Assembly (NCBI GenBank): GCA_023416735.1
Contig: JAEZGX010000038.1
Coordinates: 124,001-188,000 of the forward strand
Reading direction: 5' to 3'
Length of the DNA: 64,000 nt
From: Verrucomicrobiota bacterium
GTDB lineage: Bacteria > Verrucomicrobiota > Verrucomicrobiia > Opitutales > Opitutaceae
Shown here: in pieces, positions 1 through 9,445 of the stretch
Layout of the letters: the number at the start of each line of letters is the position of its first letter
How positions within the stretch are numbered: the stretch's first letter is position 1
Program-made: the position numbers and the translations under genes
The notes under the pieces: model-generated
What the model was told of the DNA's origin: nothing
Database searches by the model: none
Seen by the model: only the letters and a program-made list of their open reading frames with translations

Positions 1-159
1 GTTTTCCAACCCGCCTTTTTTCATTCCGCGCGACGCGCATCCGCCGCGCGCCCATGCATTTTTTTGCGCAGAACTCCGCAGTATTTGCGCAGCCTATTAG
101 TTTGCGCACTCGCTCGCACGACCTTTGCTTTCGACGCCGAACGTATTCCGTTTCATCCC

Positions 160-3100
160 ATGTCGTCGCCGATCCCTGCCGCCACCACCGATCCACGCTC
201 TGTCGCCTATCTGAATCTCAAATTACGCGAGATTTCTCAGCCGGGAATCGCGCAAGGAGACGACGCTTTCGGCGACCTCGTCGGTAACTTCGTCGCTCTG
301 AGCCGTGAAAAAGATCGCGCGCTTTCCCGCCATCTCTGCCCCGTCGACCAGCGCATTCAGAACTTCCTCTTCGACTACCTTGAGCAACACGTCGAAACCC
401 CGCGCATCCCCCCGCTCACGCTCGTCCTCGATCGACCGGGTCTCGCCCGCGTTCTCTCTTTGCCTCCGTCGCGCGACGAACATCAAAGCCCCATTCTCAC
501 TTCGCGCCGGGTTCGCCAGGGCGTCCTCCACAACCCCAAGGCCGACCGCCGCACCACCCAGGGCATCTTCCACGTCACCGAAGGCGGACTTCCCATTCCC
601 GACGACAAAAAAGCCGTCCCGCCCACTGTATTCGGTCGGCTGCTACGCGTCGCCCTTCAACCGCCGCCCGACCTCGCGCGTCTGCCCTTCACCGCCGCCG
701 AGCCCAAACAGGCCGAATGCTTCGTTTCGCTCTATTTGCGCCCCACCGTCGTGCCCGCAATCCCCGGTTTCACGCCCGCACGCTCGATGGAGACGCGTTT
801 CTTCGTCCCGGGGAGTCTCGTCGCCAATCTCGACTTCGTCGAAAGCATCTTCGGCAACGCCGGCGATCCTCACCTGCCTGAAAACGACGCCGCTCTCGAT
901 CCCGAACACTGGACCGGTCACACGGGCTGCGTCATCCTCGCGCCTCACCTCAACGGCCTGAAGAAGATCGATCTCGGTCTTCCCGCCTGGGACGCCGCCA
1001 CCGAGCGCCAGCGCCGCGACGGGATGTGCTGGAAAAAACCCGACGAGCTCTACAACGACGGCAGCCCGTTCAAGATCACCGCGCGCAATGCGTCCGGCGT
1101 CGTCGTCACGCTCATCTCCGACAACTATTTCGGCTACTGCAAAAAGGAGGTGAAAACCCAGATCAGCTTCGCCGCGAATCTCCTCGGCGGCGCCGAAGAG
1201 GAACACGCCGGCGGCGCCCTCGTGTTCCCCAGCTACGATCTCGGCGAGGACTTCCAGCTCAGCACTTACGTTCCGATCGTCGACCACGACTTCGACGAGG
1301 CCATGAAGCTTCTCGGCGACCAGGTGGAACTCCAGTCCGGCGGCTGGGCCAAGGACCGCACGCGGTCCGACATCTACTACGTCCCGCAGGACGCGCGTTT
1401 CGACCTGCGCACGCAGCGCATCACGTGGAAGGACGCCGACGGCGCCGAGCAAACCCTGAAACTGCTTCCGCGCATCACTTACATTCTGCCATCCGGCTAC
1501 AAGGTCGAGATGAACAAACCCGACGAGGGTCGCCGCTGGCGGCTCCGCGGCACCACCGCCGAAGGCATCCTTTGCCACAAGCCGTGCACCGTCTCCGGCG
1601 GCGGAAAATCCGAGATCTCCAAATCCATCGCCGACGCCACGTTCACCGGCCCCGTTTTCGTCGCCGATCTCCAGAAAGATCTCGATCAGGTCGACGAGAT
1701 CCTGCGGCACGACTACACCAAGCGCTACAAGGATCCGTCCCAGAACCGTCCCAACGCGCGCCACATCCTCGACCCGCGCCGCTCGCTCGGCTCCGTTGTC
1801 AAACTTCTCTCCGTCAGTCGCGACTACACCGACGAATACAACGCTTGGCTCGAAACCATTCCGGGCAACATCCGCGACCTCGTCCTCATCCTGAAGCGCG
1901 CTTACAAAGCCAAGTGGGGCGACGAGTGGCGCAAATTCTACGGCGTCGACACCATCAACGGCCGTCCAGGCAACGAGCTCAAATACAAGCGCGACCGCCT
2001 GCTCACGCACTACCTCCGCGTAGGCTACACGAAAGACGGCGGCTGGCGCACGTTCACGCTGCGCAAAGATTTCTTCCCCGCGGAAAAGATTCAGGCTGAG
2101 GATGACATCACCGCATCAGCCGTCGCCCCGCGCGGCGTAGTCGAAGGAGCCCCCACCCGCGAAAACAATGGAGGCGCGGCGCCTTCTGCGCGCGAGGCGG
2201 CACCGTCGTATAAATTCGTTCACAACTGCGAAACGCGCCTTTTCCAGCGCCCCGACGACGCCATCGTTCGCGGCTACGACAAACGCACCGAGCGCGACTT
2301 CGGCCAGGCGGGCAACTTCTTCTCCAACTACGAGCCGCTCGATCGCACCGCCGCCTTGGCCGTCGTTGAAGATACGCTCGGCTTCGACGCGTTCACCGAC
2401 CCGATTCGCAAGATCTTCCACGACTATCTCGAGAATCCCGGTCCCAAATTCCTGGTCTCGCCCGCGCATCCGCGCCTCGTCGATGGCAAGCCGTCCAAGA
2501 ATCCTCGATACCTCCAGTATCGCCCCGATCTCGAAGACCCCCGCGCCACCTACCTCGCGCAAACCGGCGCGCGGCTCTACCGCCGTCTTCCCGCGAATTC
2601 TCCCGTCGTCTTTCCCGTCGGCGCCGTCCTCATGGGCCGCCGCCTCAACCCGCCGGAGCCCGGCGTGCGCGCCCTGTGCGTCTTCGGTCCGGTTCACTAC
2701 CAGGAACTGCCCGAGGCGTTCATGGACCTCATCGCGAGCCTCACCGGCAAATCGCCGTCGACCACCGGCGCCGGCTCGGAAGGCGCGCTCACGAAGGGTC
2801 CGTTCAATGCCCTTCCGCCCATCTACGATCTCAACGTCGCGCTCGTCTCCTACATTCTCACCGGTCTGCCGATCTTTTCGTCCGCCGCCGGCTGGATCGG
2901 GCCCAAGCTCCGCGTCGATCACGACGTCTCGCTGCTCGTTCCCGAGATCTGGGCTCGCATGACGCCCGAGGAACGCGATCCGCAGTTCATGATCGATCAG
3001 GGCTATCTCGAGCGCTGCGCCGATTTCGATCACAAGGGCCAACGCGTTCTCGCCAGCCGCCTCGGTTGGCGCATCACCGAGCGCTTCGTCCAGACTTTCT

Positions 3101-3636
3101 GCGGCCGTGTGTTCAGCAATCCGACCACCGTATTCGAATCCGAACTACTCCGCCCGGAACAGCAGGACATCGACGTCTTCGTCGATGGCGTCGCCAACAT
3201 CGTCGAGGCGATGCGCACCGCCGCCACCCACTACTTCAACGACGGGTCGATCGAACAAGCCTGCCCTCCGCTTCGCGCGCTGCTTCACATCATGCGTGAT
3301 GGCACATGGGAAGGCCGCGGTGCCGACGATCCCGCGTTCCGCTCGCTCTTCTCGCGCGAGACCGTGTTGAAGAGCGATTGGTATCGCGCCCGCCTCGAAG
3401 CCAAGCGTCAGATCGACGCCTGGCTCTGGGAACGCCACGCGCGCTACCTCGAGAAATTCCTGCAGCGCGCCAATTACGCCGAGGTCGCCAACGACCTCGA
3501 AATCCGCGCCAAACTGGACCGCGTTTCGCAGGCCGCTCGCGCCGCTCGCCAGCCGGGTTACATCGAGCAGCTGGTCGGCACCCTCGGTGCGGAACCCGCC
3601 ATCGCCGCCGAGCTCAAACGCCATCCGCTGCATTAA
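160..3636 (+). CDS. Very large conserved protein, candidate PPi-dependent PEP carboxykinase-like
   Basis: A 1158-residue cytosolic-looking protein with no signal peptide and no clear membrane segment. The start at 160 (MSSPIPAATT) is preferred over the upstream ATG at 64, because the first 32 extra residues look like translated leader. The sequence has conserved-looking glycine-rich stretches: CTVSGGGKSEISKS near residue 490, a DNYFGYCKKEVKTQ block near residue 330 and a GAGSEGALTKGPFN block near residue 890. Length and motif style resemble the roughly 1100-residue pyrophosphate-type PEP carboxykinases, which interconvert oxaloacetate plus PPi and PEP plus phosphate plus CO2. That assignment rests on recollection of the family, not an alignment, and is tentative. 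The alternative is a large conserved protein of unknown function. It is monocistronic and followed at once by a strong hairpin. Confidence 0.5.
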   Translation: MSSPIPAATTDPRSVAYLNLKLREISQPGIAQGDDAFGDLVGNFVALSREKDRALSRHLCPVDQRIQNFLFDYLEQHVETPRIPPLTLVLDRPGLARVLSLPPSRDEHQSPILTSRRVRQGVLHNPKADRRTTQGIFHVTEGGLPIPDDKKAVPPTVFGRLLRVALQPPPDLARLPFTAAEPKQAECFVSLYLRPTVVPAIPGFTPARSMETRFFVPGSLVANLDFVESIFGNAGDPHLPENDAALDPEHWTGHTGCVILAPHLNGLKKIDLGLPAWDAATERQRRDGMCWKKPDELYNDGSPFKITARNASGVVVTLISDNYFGYCKKEVKTQISFAANLLGGAEEEHAGGALVFPSYDLGEDFQLSTYVPIVDHDFDEAMKLLGDQVELQSGGWAKDRTRSDIYYVPQDARFDLRTQRITWKDADGAEQTLKLLPRITYILPSGYKVEMNKPDEGRRWRLRGTTAEGILCHKPCTVSGGGKSEISKSIADATFTGPVFVADLQKDLDQVDEILRHDYTKRYKDPSQNRPNARHILDPRRSLGSVVKLLSVSRDYTDEYNAWLETIPGNIRDLVLILKRAYKAKWGDEWRKFYGVDTINGRPGNELKYKRDRLLTHYLRVGYTKDGGWRTFTLRKDFFPAEKIQAEDDITASAVAPRGVVEGAPTRENNGGAAPSAREAAPSYKFVHNCETRLFQRPDDAIVRGYDKRTERDFGQAGNFFSNYEPLDRTAALAVVEDTLGFDAFTDPIRKIFHDYLENPGPKFLVSPAHPRLVDGKPSKNPRYLQYRPDLEDPRATYLAQTGARLYRRLPANSPVVFPVGAVLMGRRLNPPEPGVRALCVFGPVHYQELPEAFMDLIASLTGKSPSTTGAGSEGALTKGPFNALPPIYDLNVALVSYILTGLPIFSSAAGWIGPKLRVDHDVSLLVPEIWARMTPEERDPQFMIDQGYLERCADFDHKGQRVLASRLGWRITERFVQTFCGRVFSNPTTVFESELLRPEQQDIDVFVDGVANIVEAMRTAATHYFNDGSIEQACPPLRALLHIMRDGTWEGRGADDPAFRSLFSRETVLKSDWYRARLEAKRQIDAWLWERHARYLEKFLQRANYAEVANDLEIRAKLDRVSQAARAARQPGYIEQLVGTLGAEPAIAAELKRHPLH

Positions 3637-3639
3637 AAT

Positions 3640-3664
3640 CGGGCCCGACGCCGCGTCGGGCCCG
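3640..3664. terminator. Perfect GC-rich hairpin between convergent genes
   Basis: Eleven-base arms CGGGCCCGACG and CGTCGGGCCCG flank a CCG loop. The hairpin starts 4 bases after the stop of the large plus-strand gene and lies 24 bases beyond the stop of the convergent lipoprotein gene. There is no good T-tract on either side, so it may act as a bidirectional terminator or as a transcript-end stabiliser. Confidence 0.65.
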
Positions 3665-3687
3665 CTCTTCGCCAGGGTTCGGGCGGC

Positions 3688-4833
3688 CTATTCCGCCGGC
3701 ACCAACGCATCCGGCACCGGGACGCGAAACACGCGATACGGTTCGTTCACCTTCATTTCGCCGCGATTGAATTTCGGCGTGAGATGTATCTGCGAGGTCG
3801 TGACCAGCAGATCGCCGTCGGGCGTAAACGCGAGGCTGTCCGGCCAGCGCAGCTGCGCGTCCTGCGCGATCGTCTCCGTCTGACGCGTTACGACATCATA
3901 CGCCACGACGGCGTCCTCTTCGATCGCCGTCACGTAAACCTTGCCGTCGCGATAAGCCAGACCGTCCGACGCCGGCAACCGCCCCACTCGCTCAATCCGC
4001 TGCGCAATCTCCGCATCCGAGATTCCCTCCGTCTCCAGCACCTGCAGCGGAATCCGATACAGCGTGTGCCCGGTCAGCGCCTTGTAGTAGAGCCAGCGGC
4101 CCACCGGATCGATCGCGATGCCGTCCGACGCAATCGCCAGCGGCTGCTGCTTCTCCGGATCCATCAGCACGTTTCCCTGCACCTTCAACGCCAGAGTCGG
4201 CTCCGGTTGCACCGACGGATCGTTGTCGAGCACGCGCCGCGCCGCACCCGTCCGCAAGTCCACCACCACGAGCGCACCCATGTTCGAATCCGTCAGAAAC
4301 GCATACTGGTTTTTCGTGTCGACGCGCACGTCGTTTAAATAACTCCGTTCCGGCGCCACATCGGGACCGAAACGAATCACCTGCGCCACTTCGTTCGTGC
4401 CGAGATTCACCCGCACCAGTTTGGCCCCACCCTCCACCACGCCCGTCTGCTTCGGCGAACCCGCGTCAACGATCCACAACGTGTCCTGGTCGTCCACGTG
4501 AACGCTTTGCACGCACACGAAGCGATGCTCCACCGGTCCGCTCTTCGCATTCCATGCTGCATCGGGAATCGGTTTCAACGCCCCCGACTCCTCCACTTCC
4601 GCGACCGAGATCGTGTGTCCATCCGACCAATACGGAAAGTTCACGAACGTTCGACCGCTGCTCGACACCGCCACGCCCGTCACCTGCTGATGCGGAAACT
4701 CCGCTTCCACTTCGAGCTCCGGCGGCTCGGCCGTGACGACGACCGGATCGGGCGTGGTCGAGACCGACGCGCACCCGCACCACATCGCCGCAAACCCCGT
4801 CAACATGCATCCCAGTCTGAGTTTCGCGTTCAT
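3688..4833 (-). CDS. Yellow/major royal jelly protein-like beta-propeller lipoprotein
   Basis: A 381-residue exported protein. The N-terminus has a basic start, a hydrophobic stretch (LGCMLTGFAAMWCGCAS) and cysteines at 18-21 that fit a lipobox, so a lipid anchor is likely. The rest carries repeated beta-propeller features: WIVDAG, LNDVRVD, FLTDSNMGALVVVDL, SDGIAIDPVGRWLYY, LRWPDSLAFTPDG. The SDGIA...GRWLYYKALTGHTLYRI segment is typical of the MRJP/yellow family (PF03022), whose bacterial members have no firmly known reaction. It is divergent from the BASS transporter gene. Family placement is fairly secure; substrate unknown. Confidence 0.75.
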   Translation of the reverse strand: MNAKLRLGCMLTGFAAMWCGCASVSTTPDPVVVTAEPPELEVEAEFPHQQVTGVAVSSSGRTFVNFPYWSDGHTISVAEVEESGALKPIPDAAWNAKSGPVEHRFVCVQSVHVDDQDTLWIVDAGSPKQTGVVEGGAKLVRVNLGTNEVAQVIRFGPDVAPERSYLNDVRVDTKNQYAFLTDSNMGALVVVDLRTGAARRVLDNDPSVQPEPTLALKVQGNVLMDPEKQQPLAIASDGIAIDPVGRWLYYKALTGHTLYRIPLQVLETEGISDAEIAQRIERVGRLPASDGLAYRDGKVYVTAIEEDAVVAYDVVTRQTETIAQDAQLRWPDSLAFTPDGDLLVTTSQIHLTPKFNRGEMKVNEPYRVFRVPVPDALVPAE

Positions 4834-4995
4834 GGTGCAACCTAACTGCCCGTCCCACCTCCCGCCATCGGCTCATTTCCCCCGATTCCGATGGGAACCT
4901 CACCCGCATCCCGCTCTGTCGCCGCCCAACGCCGAATCTTGACACACTCCGCCCTCGCCAGCGTCGACGCGCCATCACTCACTTCCGCGTCCCGC

Positions 4996-5943
4996 ATGGC
5001 GCGCCTCCTCGCCCAACTCACCAACGCTTTCCCCGTTTGGGTCGTTCTACTCTCCGGCATCGCGTTGTTCGCGCCGGGCTGGTTCACGTGGTTTTCCGGA
5101 CCGTGGATCGTTTGGGGCCTCGCCGTGACCATGCTCGGCATGGGTCTCACCCTCACGGTCGACGATTTTCGCGCGGTCTTCCGCATGCCGCGGGCCGTCG
5201 CCCTCGGCTTCATCGCCCAATTCACGATCATGCCCTTTCTCGGTTGGTCGCTGGGCAAGCTTTTCGCCCTCGAATCCGCCTTCGCCGTCGGCTTGATCCT
5301 CGTCGCTTGCTGCCCCGGCGGCACCGCTTCCAACGTCGTCACTTACCTCGCGCGCGCGAATGTCTGCCTTTCGGTCGTCATGACGATGTGCTCCACCTTC
5401 GGCGCTGTCGCGCTCACGCCGCTGCTCACTTCCTGGCTCGCCGGAACGCTCGTGCCCGTCGACGGCTGGGGTCTATTCCGCAGCACCGTCCAGGTGGTCG
5501 TGCTGCCGGTCCTAATCGGCCTTTGGCTCAACCGCGTTGCTCCCACCGCTGTCCGCCGCACACAACTCATTCTTCCGCTCATTTCGGTCATTACCATCGC
5601 GCTCATCTGCGCCAGTATCATCGGCGGCAGCGCTCCTGCGATCAAAGCCGCCGCTCCCCGCCTGCTCGGCGCCGTCGCCGGTCTGCACATCGGCGGTTTC
5701 GCTCTCGGTTATTTCGCTGCACGCCTCCTGCGGTGGGATCTCGCCATCGCCCGGACGGTTTCGATCGAGGTGGGCATGCAAAACTCCGGTCTCGGCGTCG
5801 TCCTCGCCCGCAGTCATTTCACCGATCCGCTCACCGCGGTCCCGTGTGCGATTTCCAGCGTCTTCCACTCCGTCATCGGCAGCGCGCTCGCCGGCTACTG
5901 GCGGCTCCGGAGCCAGCACACGTCGAATTCTCCGCCATCGTAG
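4996..5943 (+). CDS. BASS-family (bile acid:sodium symporter-like) transporter
   Basis: A 315-residue polytopic inner-membrane protein when started at the ATG at 4996 (MARLLAQLTNAFPVWV). An in-frame ATG at 4891 would add 35 hydrophilic residues with no family counterpart. About nine to ten hydrophobic helices are visible. The CCPGGTASNVVTYLARANVCLSV region matches the sodium-binding crossover region conserved in the SBF/BASS family (PF01758), and a second half-repeat contains SIEVGMQNSGLGVVLA. Bacterial members import organic anions such as pyruvate or sulfonates with sodium; the actual substrate cannot be read here. It converges on the histidine kinase gene. Confidence 0.88.
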   Translation: MARLLAQLTNAFPVWVVLLSGIALFAPGWFTWFSGPWIVWGLAVTMLGMGLTLTVDDFRAVFRMPRAVALGFIAQFTIMPFLGWSLGKLFALESAFAVGLILVACCPGGTASNVVTYLARANVCLSVVMTMCSTFGAVALTPLLTSWLAGTLVPVDGWGLFRSTVQVVVLPVLIGLWLNRVAPTAVRRTQLILPLISVITIALICASIIGGSAPAIKAAAPRLLGAVAGLHIGGFALGYFAARLLRWDLAIARTVSIEVGMQNSGLGVVLARSHFTDPLTAVPCAISSVFHSVIGSALAGYWRLRSQHTSNSPPS

Positions 5944-5976
5944 CGTCTCTCCTTCGCACGAACACGAAACCGCTCG

Positions 5977-7770
5977 CTACGTCCTGAAACACTCCGTCGC
6001 ACAGCGTTGCAGCTCGTCGATGGTGAACGGCTTCCTCAACAGCATCACGTCCGAGTGGCCTTCGAGCTTCCGCGCCATGTCGCCTTGATCGTGGCCGCTC
6101 ATCAAAATCACCGGCAAACCCGGCTGGATCTTTCGCAAGTTCACCAGCGTCGTCAGTCCGTCCATCTTCGGCATCGCCATATCCAACAGCACGCCAGCAA
6201 AACCGATCGGTCCTCGCTCCATCAGCGCCACCGCTTCCACCCCATCGGCGGCGACCTCCGCTTCGAATCCTTGCCGTTGAATCGCCGCCGCTGCCACGAG
6301 CCGCACCGGTTCCTCATCGTCCACCACCAACACGCGGCCCTTTCCTTTCGGCGCCGCCGTAACCCGTGGTTCCACCAAGATCGCACTCGGCGGCGCCGCC
6401 ACCGGCAAATACACGCGAAAGGTCGTGCCGCGCGCCTGCTCCGTGTCGACGTGCATCGCCCCGCCGTGTCCCCGCACGATTCCCAACACCGCGCAGAGCC
6501 CCAAGCCGCGGCCGGTGAACTTCGTCGTAAAAAATGGCTCGAAGATCCGGCTCAGCGTCTCCGGCGTCATCCCCACTCCCGTGTCGGTCACCTCCACCGT
6601 CACATAGTCTCCCGCCTTCGCCTCACCACGAAACGCCGTCTTCGCCAAGGTCGCCTCGCTCAATGTCGCGATTCCCGTCGACAAGCGAATTCTCCGCGGT
6701 CCCGTGCCCAATGCTTCCGCCGCATTCAACACCAGGTTCATGAACACCTGACGCAGCCGCGCCGCATCGCCCGCAATCGCCGGTAACGTCGGCGTCAAAT
6801 CGAGCGTGAGTTCCGCATCCTTCGGCACCGACGCATGCAACAGTTGCAACGTTTCCTTCAACAACACGTTCAGATCCAACGCCGCCGCGCTCACCTGCCC
6901 CTTGCCCGCATAAACCAGCAACTGCTGGCAAAGCCCCGCGGCCCGCAGTGAGTTCTCCTCGATGCGCTTCAAATGCTGGCTCACTTCCGTTCCCGGCACC
7001 ACGTCCATCCCCGCCAGCGAGGCACTCGCCAGAATTCCCGTCAGGATGTTGTTGAAATCGTGCGCCACTCCGCCCGCGAGCATCCCGAGGCCTTCGAGCC
7101 GCTGCGTTTCCTCGAGCTTTCGCTCGATCATCCGGCGCTCTTCCTCGAACCGCTCCCGCTCGGCCGCTTCGTGCTTCAACTTCTCCAACGCCGCCTTCAA
7201 CTCCGCCGTCCGCGCCGCCACACCAGCCTCCAACGACTCCACGTGCGCGCGCGTCTGCTGCCGCAGCATCCACTTCTCCGTCAACGCATGCGCGAGCTGC
7301 AGCACCTCGATGTTGTCGAAGGGTTTCTTCAAAATCACCCAGCGATCCGGCCGGCCGAGTTTTCGCGCCATCTCCGACCACGAGTAGTCCGAGTAGGCGC
7401 TGCAAATCACGACTTCCAAATCCGCATCGATCGCCCACAAGCGTTGCGCCGTCTCGATTCCGTCGATACCCGGCGGCATCCGCACGTCCACAAACGCGAC
7501 CGCAAACGACGACCCGCCGTGCTTTTCCGCTTCCAGCTTCTCGATCGCCTCCACGCCTTGCGCCGCATAGGTCAATCGGAACGTCGCCGCCGGAGCCGCC
7601 GTTGCATTTCCGAAGAGCGCCTCCTCCAAAGCCGACAGCCGCGGATCCGGCGCCGGAGAAACCAGAATCTTCTGGAACGCTTCGAAAACCGACTGGTTGT
7701 CGTCGACGATCAGAATATTCCCGCGCGCGTTCATCGTGTTCGAGTTCTGAAATTCAAGATCAACGGCCAT
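5977..7770 (-). CDS. Histidine kinase with receiver domains at both ends
   Basis: A 597-residue soluble protein with the order receiver, coiled coil, HisKA, HATPase, receiver. The first receiver has the acidic pair in ILIVDDNQS and phospho-acceptor Asp about 95 (VAFVDVRMPPG). The coiled coil spans about 180-225. The kinase histidine is about 237 in AGGVAHDFNNILTG, the form typical of NtrB-like HisKA domains. The N box is NLVLNAAEAL and the G box GRGLGLCAVLGIVRGH. The C-terminal receiver has Asp about 524 in VLLDMAMPKMDG. There is no membrane segment or sensor domain, so the N-terminal receiver is probably the input. An alternative start at 7734 (MNARGNILIVDD) begins directly at the receiver. 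It is monocistronic, with no adjacent response regulator. Confidence 0.9.
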   Translation of the reverse strand: MAVDLEFQNSNTMNARGNILIVDDNQSVFEAFQKILVSPAPDPRLSALEEALFGNATAAPAATFRLTYAAQGVEAIEKLEAEKHGGSSFAVAFVDVRMPPGIDGIETAQRLWAIDADLEVVICSAYSDYSWSEMARKLGRPDRWVILKKPFDNIEVLQLAHALTEKWMLRQQTRAHVESLEAGVAARTAELKAALEKLKHEAAERERFEEERRMIERKLEETQRLEGLGMLAGGVAHDFNNILTGILASASLAGMDVVPGTEVSQHLKRIEENSLRAAGLCQQLLVYAGKGQVSAAALDLNVLLKETLQLLHASVPKDAELTLDLTPTLPAIAGDAARLRQVFMNLVLNAAEALGTGPRRIRLSTGIATLSEATLAKTAFRGEAKAGDYVTVEVTDTGVGMTPETLSRIFEPFFTTKFTGRGLGLCAVLGIVRGHGGAMHVDTEQARGTTFRVYLPVAAPPSAILVEPRVTAAPKGKGRVLVVDDEEPVRLVAAAAIQRQGFEAEVAADGVEAVALMERGPIGFAGVLLDMAMPKMDGLTTLVNLRKIQPGLPVILMSGHDQGDMARKLEGHSDVMLLRKPFTIDELQRCATECFRT

Positions 7771-8073
7771 GAGTTTCTTCGCCGAATCCGCGCGCGCGAC
7801 GCCACCCGGCCGCTGTAATTAACCCCGTCCATTCGAAATCGTTCCGCTGCTTTTGCGCGAAGAAGCACGTCCTCCGATACATCGGCACAAACGCACGCAT
7901 CTTTGGCGCGTCGAGTATCTCCGCAACGACGGGATTTGTTGGCAGGGCGATAGGCATCCGCGGCCCTTGGAACACGTTTGCCGGTCGGCGGCAAACGACT
8001 TTCCGCGACGAGGCAAAATCCGGGCGGCGTTGCTCAAAAACCGAGCGCGTCCTTTCGCATTCTCACCTCGCGC
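7771..8073. other. Intergenic stretch, no supported gene
   Basis: About 300 bases separate two minus-strand genes. Short reading frames exist on the minus strand (for example 7760-7975), but they show no family signature and one overlaps the kinase start. No tRNA, strong hairpin or repeat was seen. The kinase promoter presumably lies here. Confidence 0.5.
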
Positions 8074-8829
8074 TCACGCGGCAGCACGCATCTGCGGCAG
8101 GCTCGCGCGTTCTCGTTCTTCGACTCTCGTGGCAAATCGCAACACCGCCACGAGCACCAGACTCGCGCCCGACATCTCCATCAGCTCCTCCACCGTCACT
8201 TGCGTGGTTTGCCAGGATTCTGGCCCGTCGAGCCCCACCCACTCGTAACCGATCACCTCAACGATAAACGCTCCGCCCACCAACACACTCATTCCTATCG
8301 CGATCCCCATCGCGTCCGCCGCATGGCGTCGAAAGAAACGCACGATCCATCGCCCCATTAGCGCCAACACTCCGAGTCCCGCCGCCCCATACGCGAAAAT
8401 CCAAAACCCGCGCCCGCTGGGAAAATGCGGCCACCAGTCCACGCGTTTCAACACGCGGTTCACTTGCTCGTGAATTGCTGCCGCTTCGTCGACCGACAAC
8501 AAACCGAAGCCTCCGCCGCACATTACGAGAAACCCGCTCCAACCCGCACGCACATGCTGCGGATTCACCGCCGCCAAACCGAACGCCACCGCAATCGCGA
8601 AGAGCTGCACCGATGAGAACCACGCCGGAATGTTTCCTTCCCCATCCAGATCGAAGAGCCGCGTCAACTCCGCCGAGCTCAACCAGGTGCGGGTCAAGAC
8701 ATACGCGATTCCCAGCCCCAACTCGATGGCGAGCAGCACCAGCAACAGCTTCCCCAACCCGCGTATTTCGACCACCAGTCGTCCCACATTCGCCTTCGGC
8801 CGGATTCGATCACCCATAAAGGCCCGCAT
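8074..8829 (-). CDS. Six-helix membrane protein of unknown function
   Basis: A 251-residue integral membrane protein. Hydrophobic helices are visible at about 26-45 (LGKLLLVLLAIELGLGIAYV), 70-88 (VQLFAIAVAFGLAAV), 96-112, 145-160, 175-193 and 218-235. Between helices one and two is LFDLDGEGNIPAWFSS. A charged patch SVDEAAAIHEQVNRVLKRVDWWP lies mid-protein, and the acidic and histidine residues there could bind metal or ligand. A second start at 8817 (MGDRIRPK) is possible. I do not recognise a named family. It is on the same strand as the DoxX gene but separated by 126 bases. Confidence 0.7.
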   Translation of the reverse strand: MRAFMGDRIRPKANVGRLVVEIRGLGKLLLVLLAIELGLGIAYVLTRTWLSSAELTRLFDLDGEGNIPAWFSSVQLFAIAVAFGLAAVNPQHVRAGWSGFLVMCGGGFGLLSVDEAAAIHEQVNRVLKRVDWWPHFPSGRGFWIFAYGAAGLGVLALMGRWIVRFFRRHAADAMGIAIGMSVLVGGAFIVEVIGYEWVGLDGPESWQTTQVTVEELMEMSGASLVLVAVLRFATRVEERERASLPQMRAAA

Positions 8830-8955
8830 CGACCTGCCTTTCTCGCCCGCGTTCGTTTCACGCGTCGTCCGAACAGCGCCCGCTCACCTCATTCGGCGGT
8901 CAGGGTTCCCCTCAACCGCCTTTGCAACCAACGACAAAATCCTCCCGCCGAGCCC

Positions 8956-9384
8956 TCACGCCCCGCCGGTTTTGCCGTCGATCGAAAGCCTGCCCGGTCC
9001 CGCCAGGAAGATGGCCAAAAATCCCGCCAAATAGACGAATGCCAGCTCTCCGTTGCCCGGCCCCGACAGCTTCGTGCCATGCACCATCGCGAAGGCGACC
9101 ACGAGCAGGATGATCAGCACCAACGCCGCAAATCGCGTCGCGAGTCCCAGCACCAGCAGCGCCGCACACACCACTTCCGCGAAAACCGCCATCGACAGGC
9201 TCAGCGTCGATCCCACCCCAAGCGGATCCGGAAAGCCCGACCCGCCGTTGCGGATCCCCATCAACTTGCCCCACCCGTGCAAGACCAGCATCGAGAGGCC
9301 CAGCCAGACTCGCAGGATCAGCAAGGCGAAGTCCGGACTCCGGGGAATAAAGTTAAATTGCAGGAACCGCAGCAGGCTTTTCAT
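8956..9384 (-). CDS. DoxX family membrane protein
   Basis: A 142-residue four-helix membrane protein, starting at MKSLLRFLQFNF; an upstream ATG at 9414 would add ten residues. Diagnostic features of the DoxX family (PF07681) are LRVWLGLSMLVLHGWGKL, ALLVLGLATRFAALVL and a C-terminal AIFLAGPGRLSIDG. DoxX proteins are often linked to thiol/oxidative stress or quinone redox work, but roles vary. It is last in a minus-strand run with a WYL regulator, a VOC protein and an SRPBCC-VOC fusion, and may be co-expressed with them. Confidence 0.85.
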   Translation of the reverse strand: MKSLLRFLQFNFIPRSPDFALLILRVWLGLSMLVLHGWGKLMGIRNGGSGFPDPLGVGSTLSLSMAVFAEVVCAALLVLGLATRFAALVLIILLVVAFAMVHGTKLSGPGNGELAFVYLAGFLAIFLAGPGRLSIDGKTGGA

Positions 9385-9445
9385 AAAAGAATGACCGGCG
9401 CCAACGTGCGTCACTCCTTTCCTCCGTCAACTGCAATGCCGATCT

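Noticed and set aside
643..2010. Long minus-strand open frame opposite the large first gene
   Set aside because: It is the reverse-strand shadow of a GC-rich gene; composition is Val/Glu/Asp-rich without any family motif.
4270..4300. TTCGAATCC-like stretch resembling a tRNA T-arm
   Set aside because: It is within the lipoprotein gene, with no acceptor or anticodon stems around it.
7760..7994. Small minus-strand frames upstream of the two-receiver kinase
   Set aside because: Overlapping short frames without conservation clues, and one overlaps the kinase start; not enough to call a gene.
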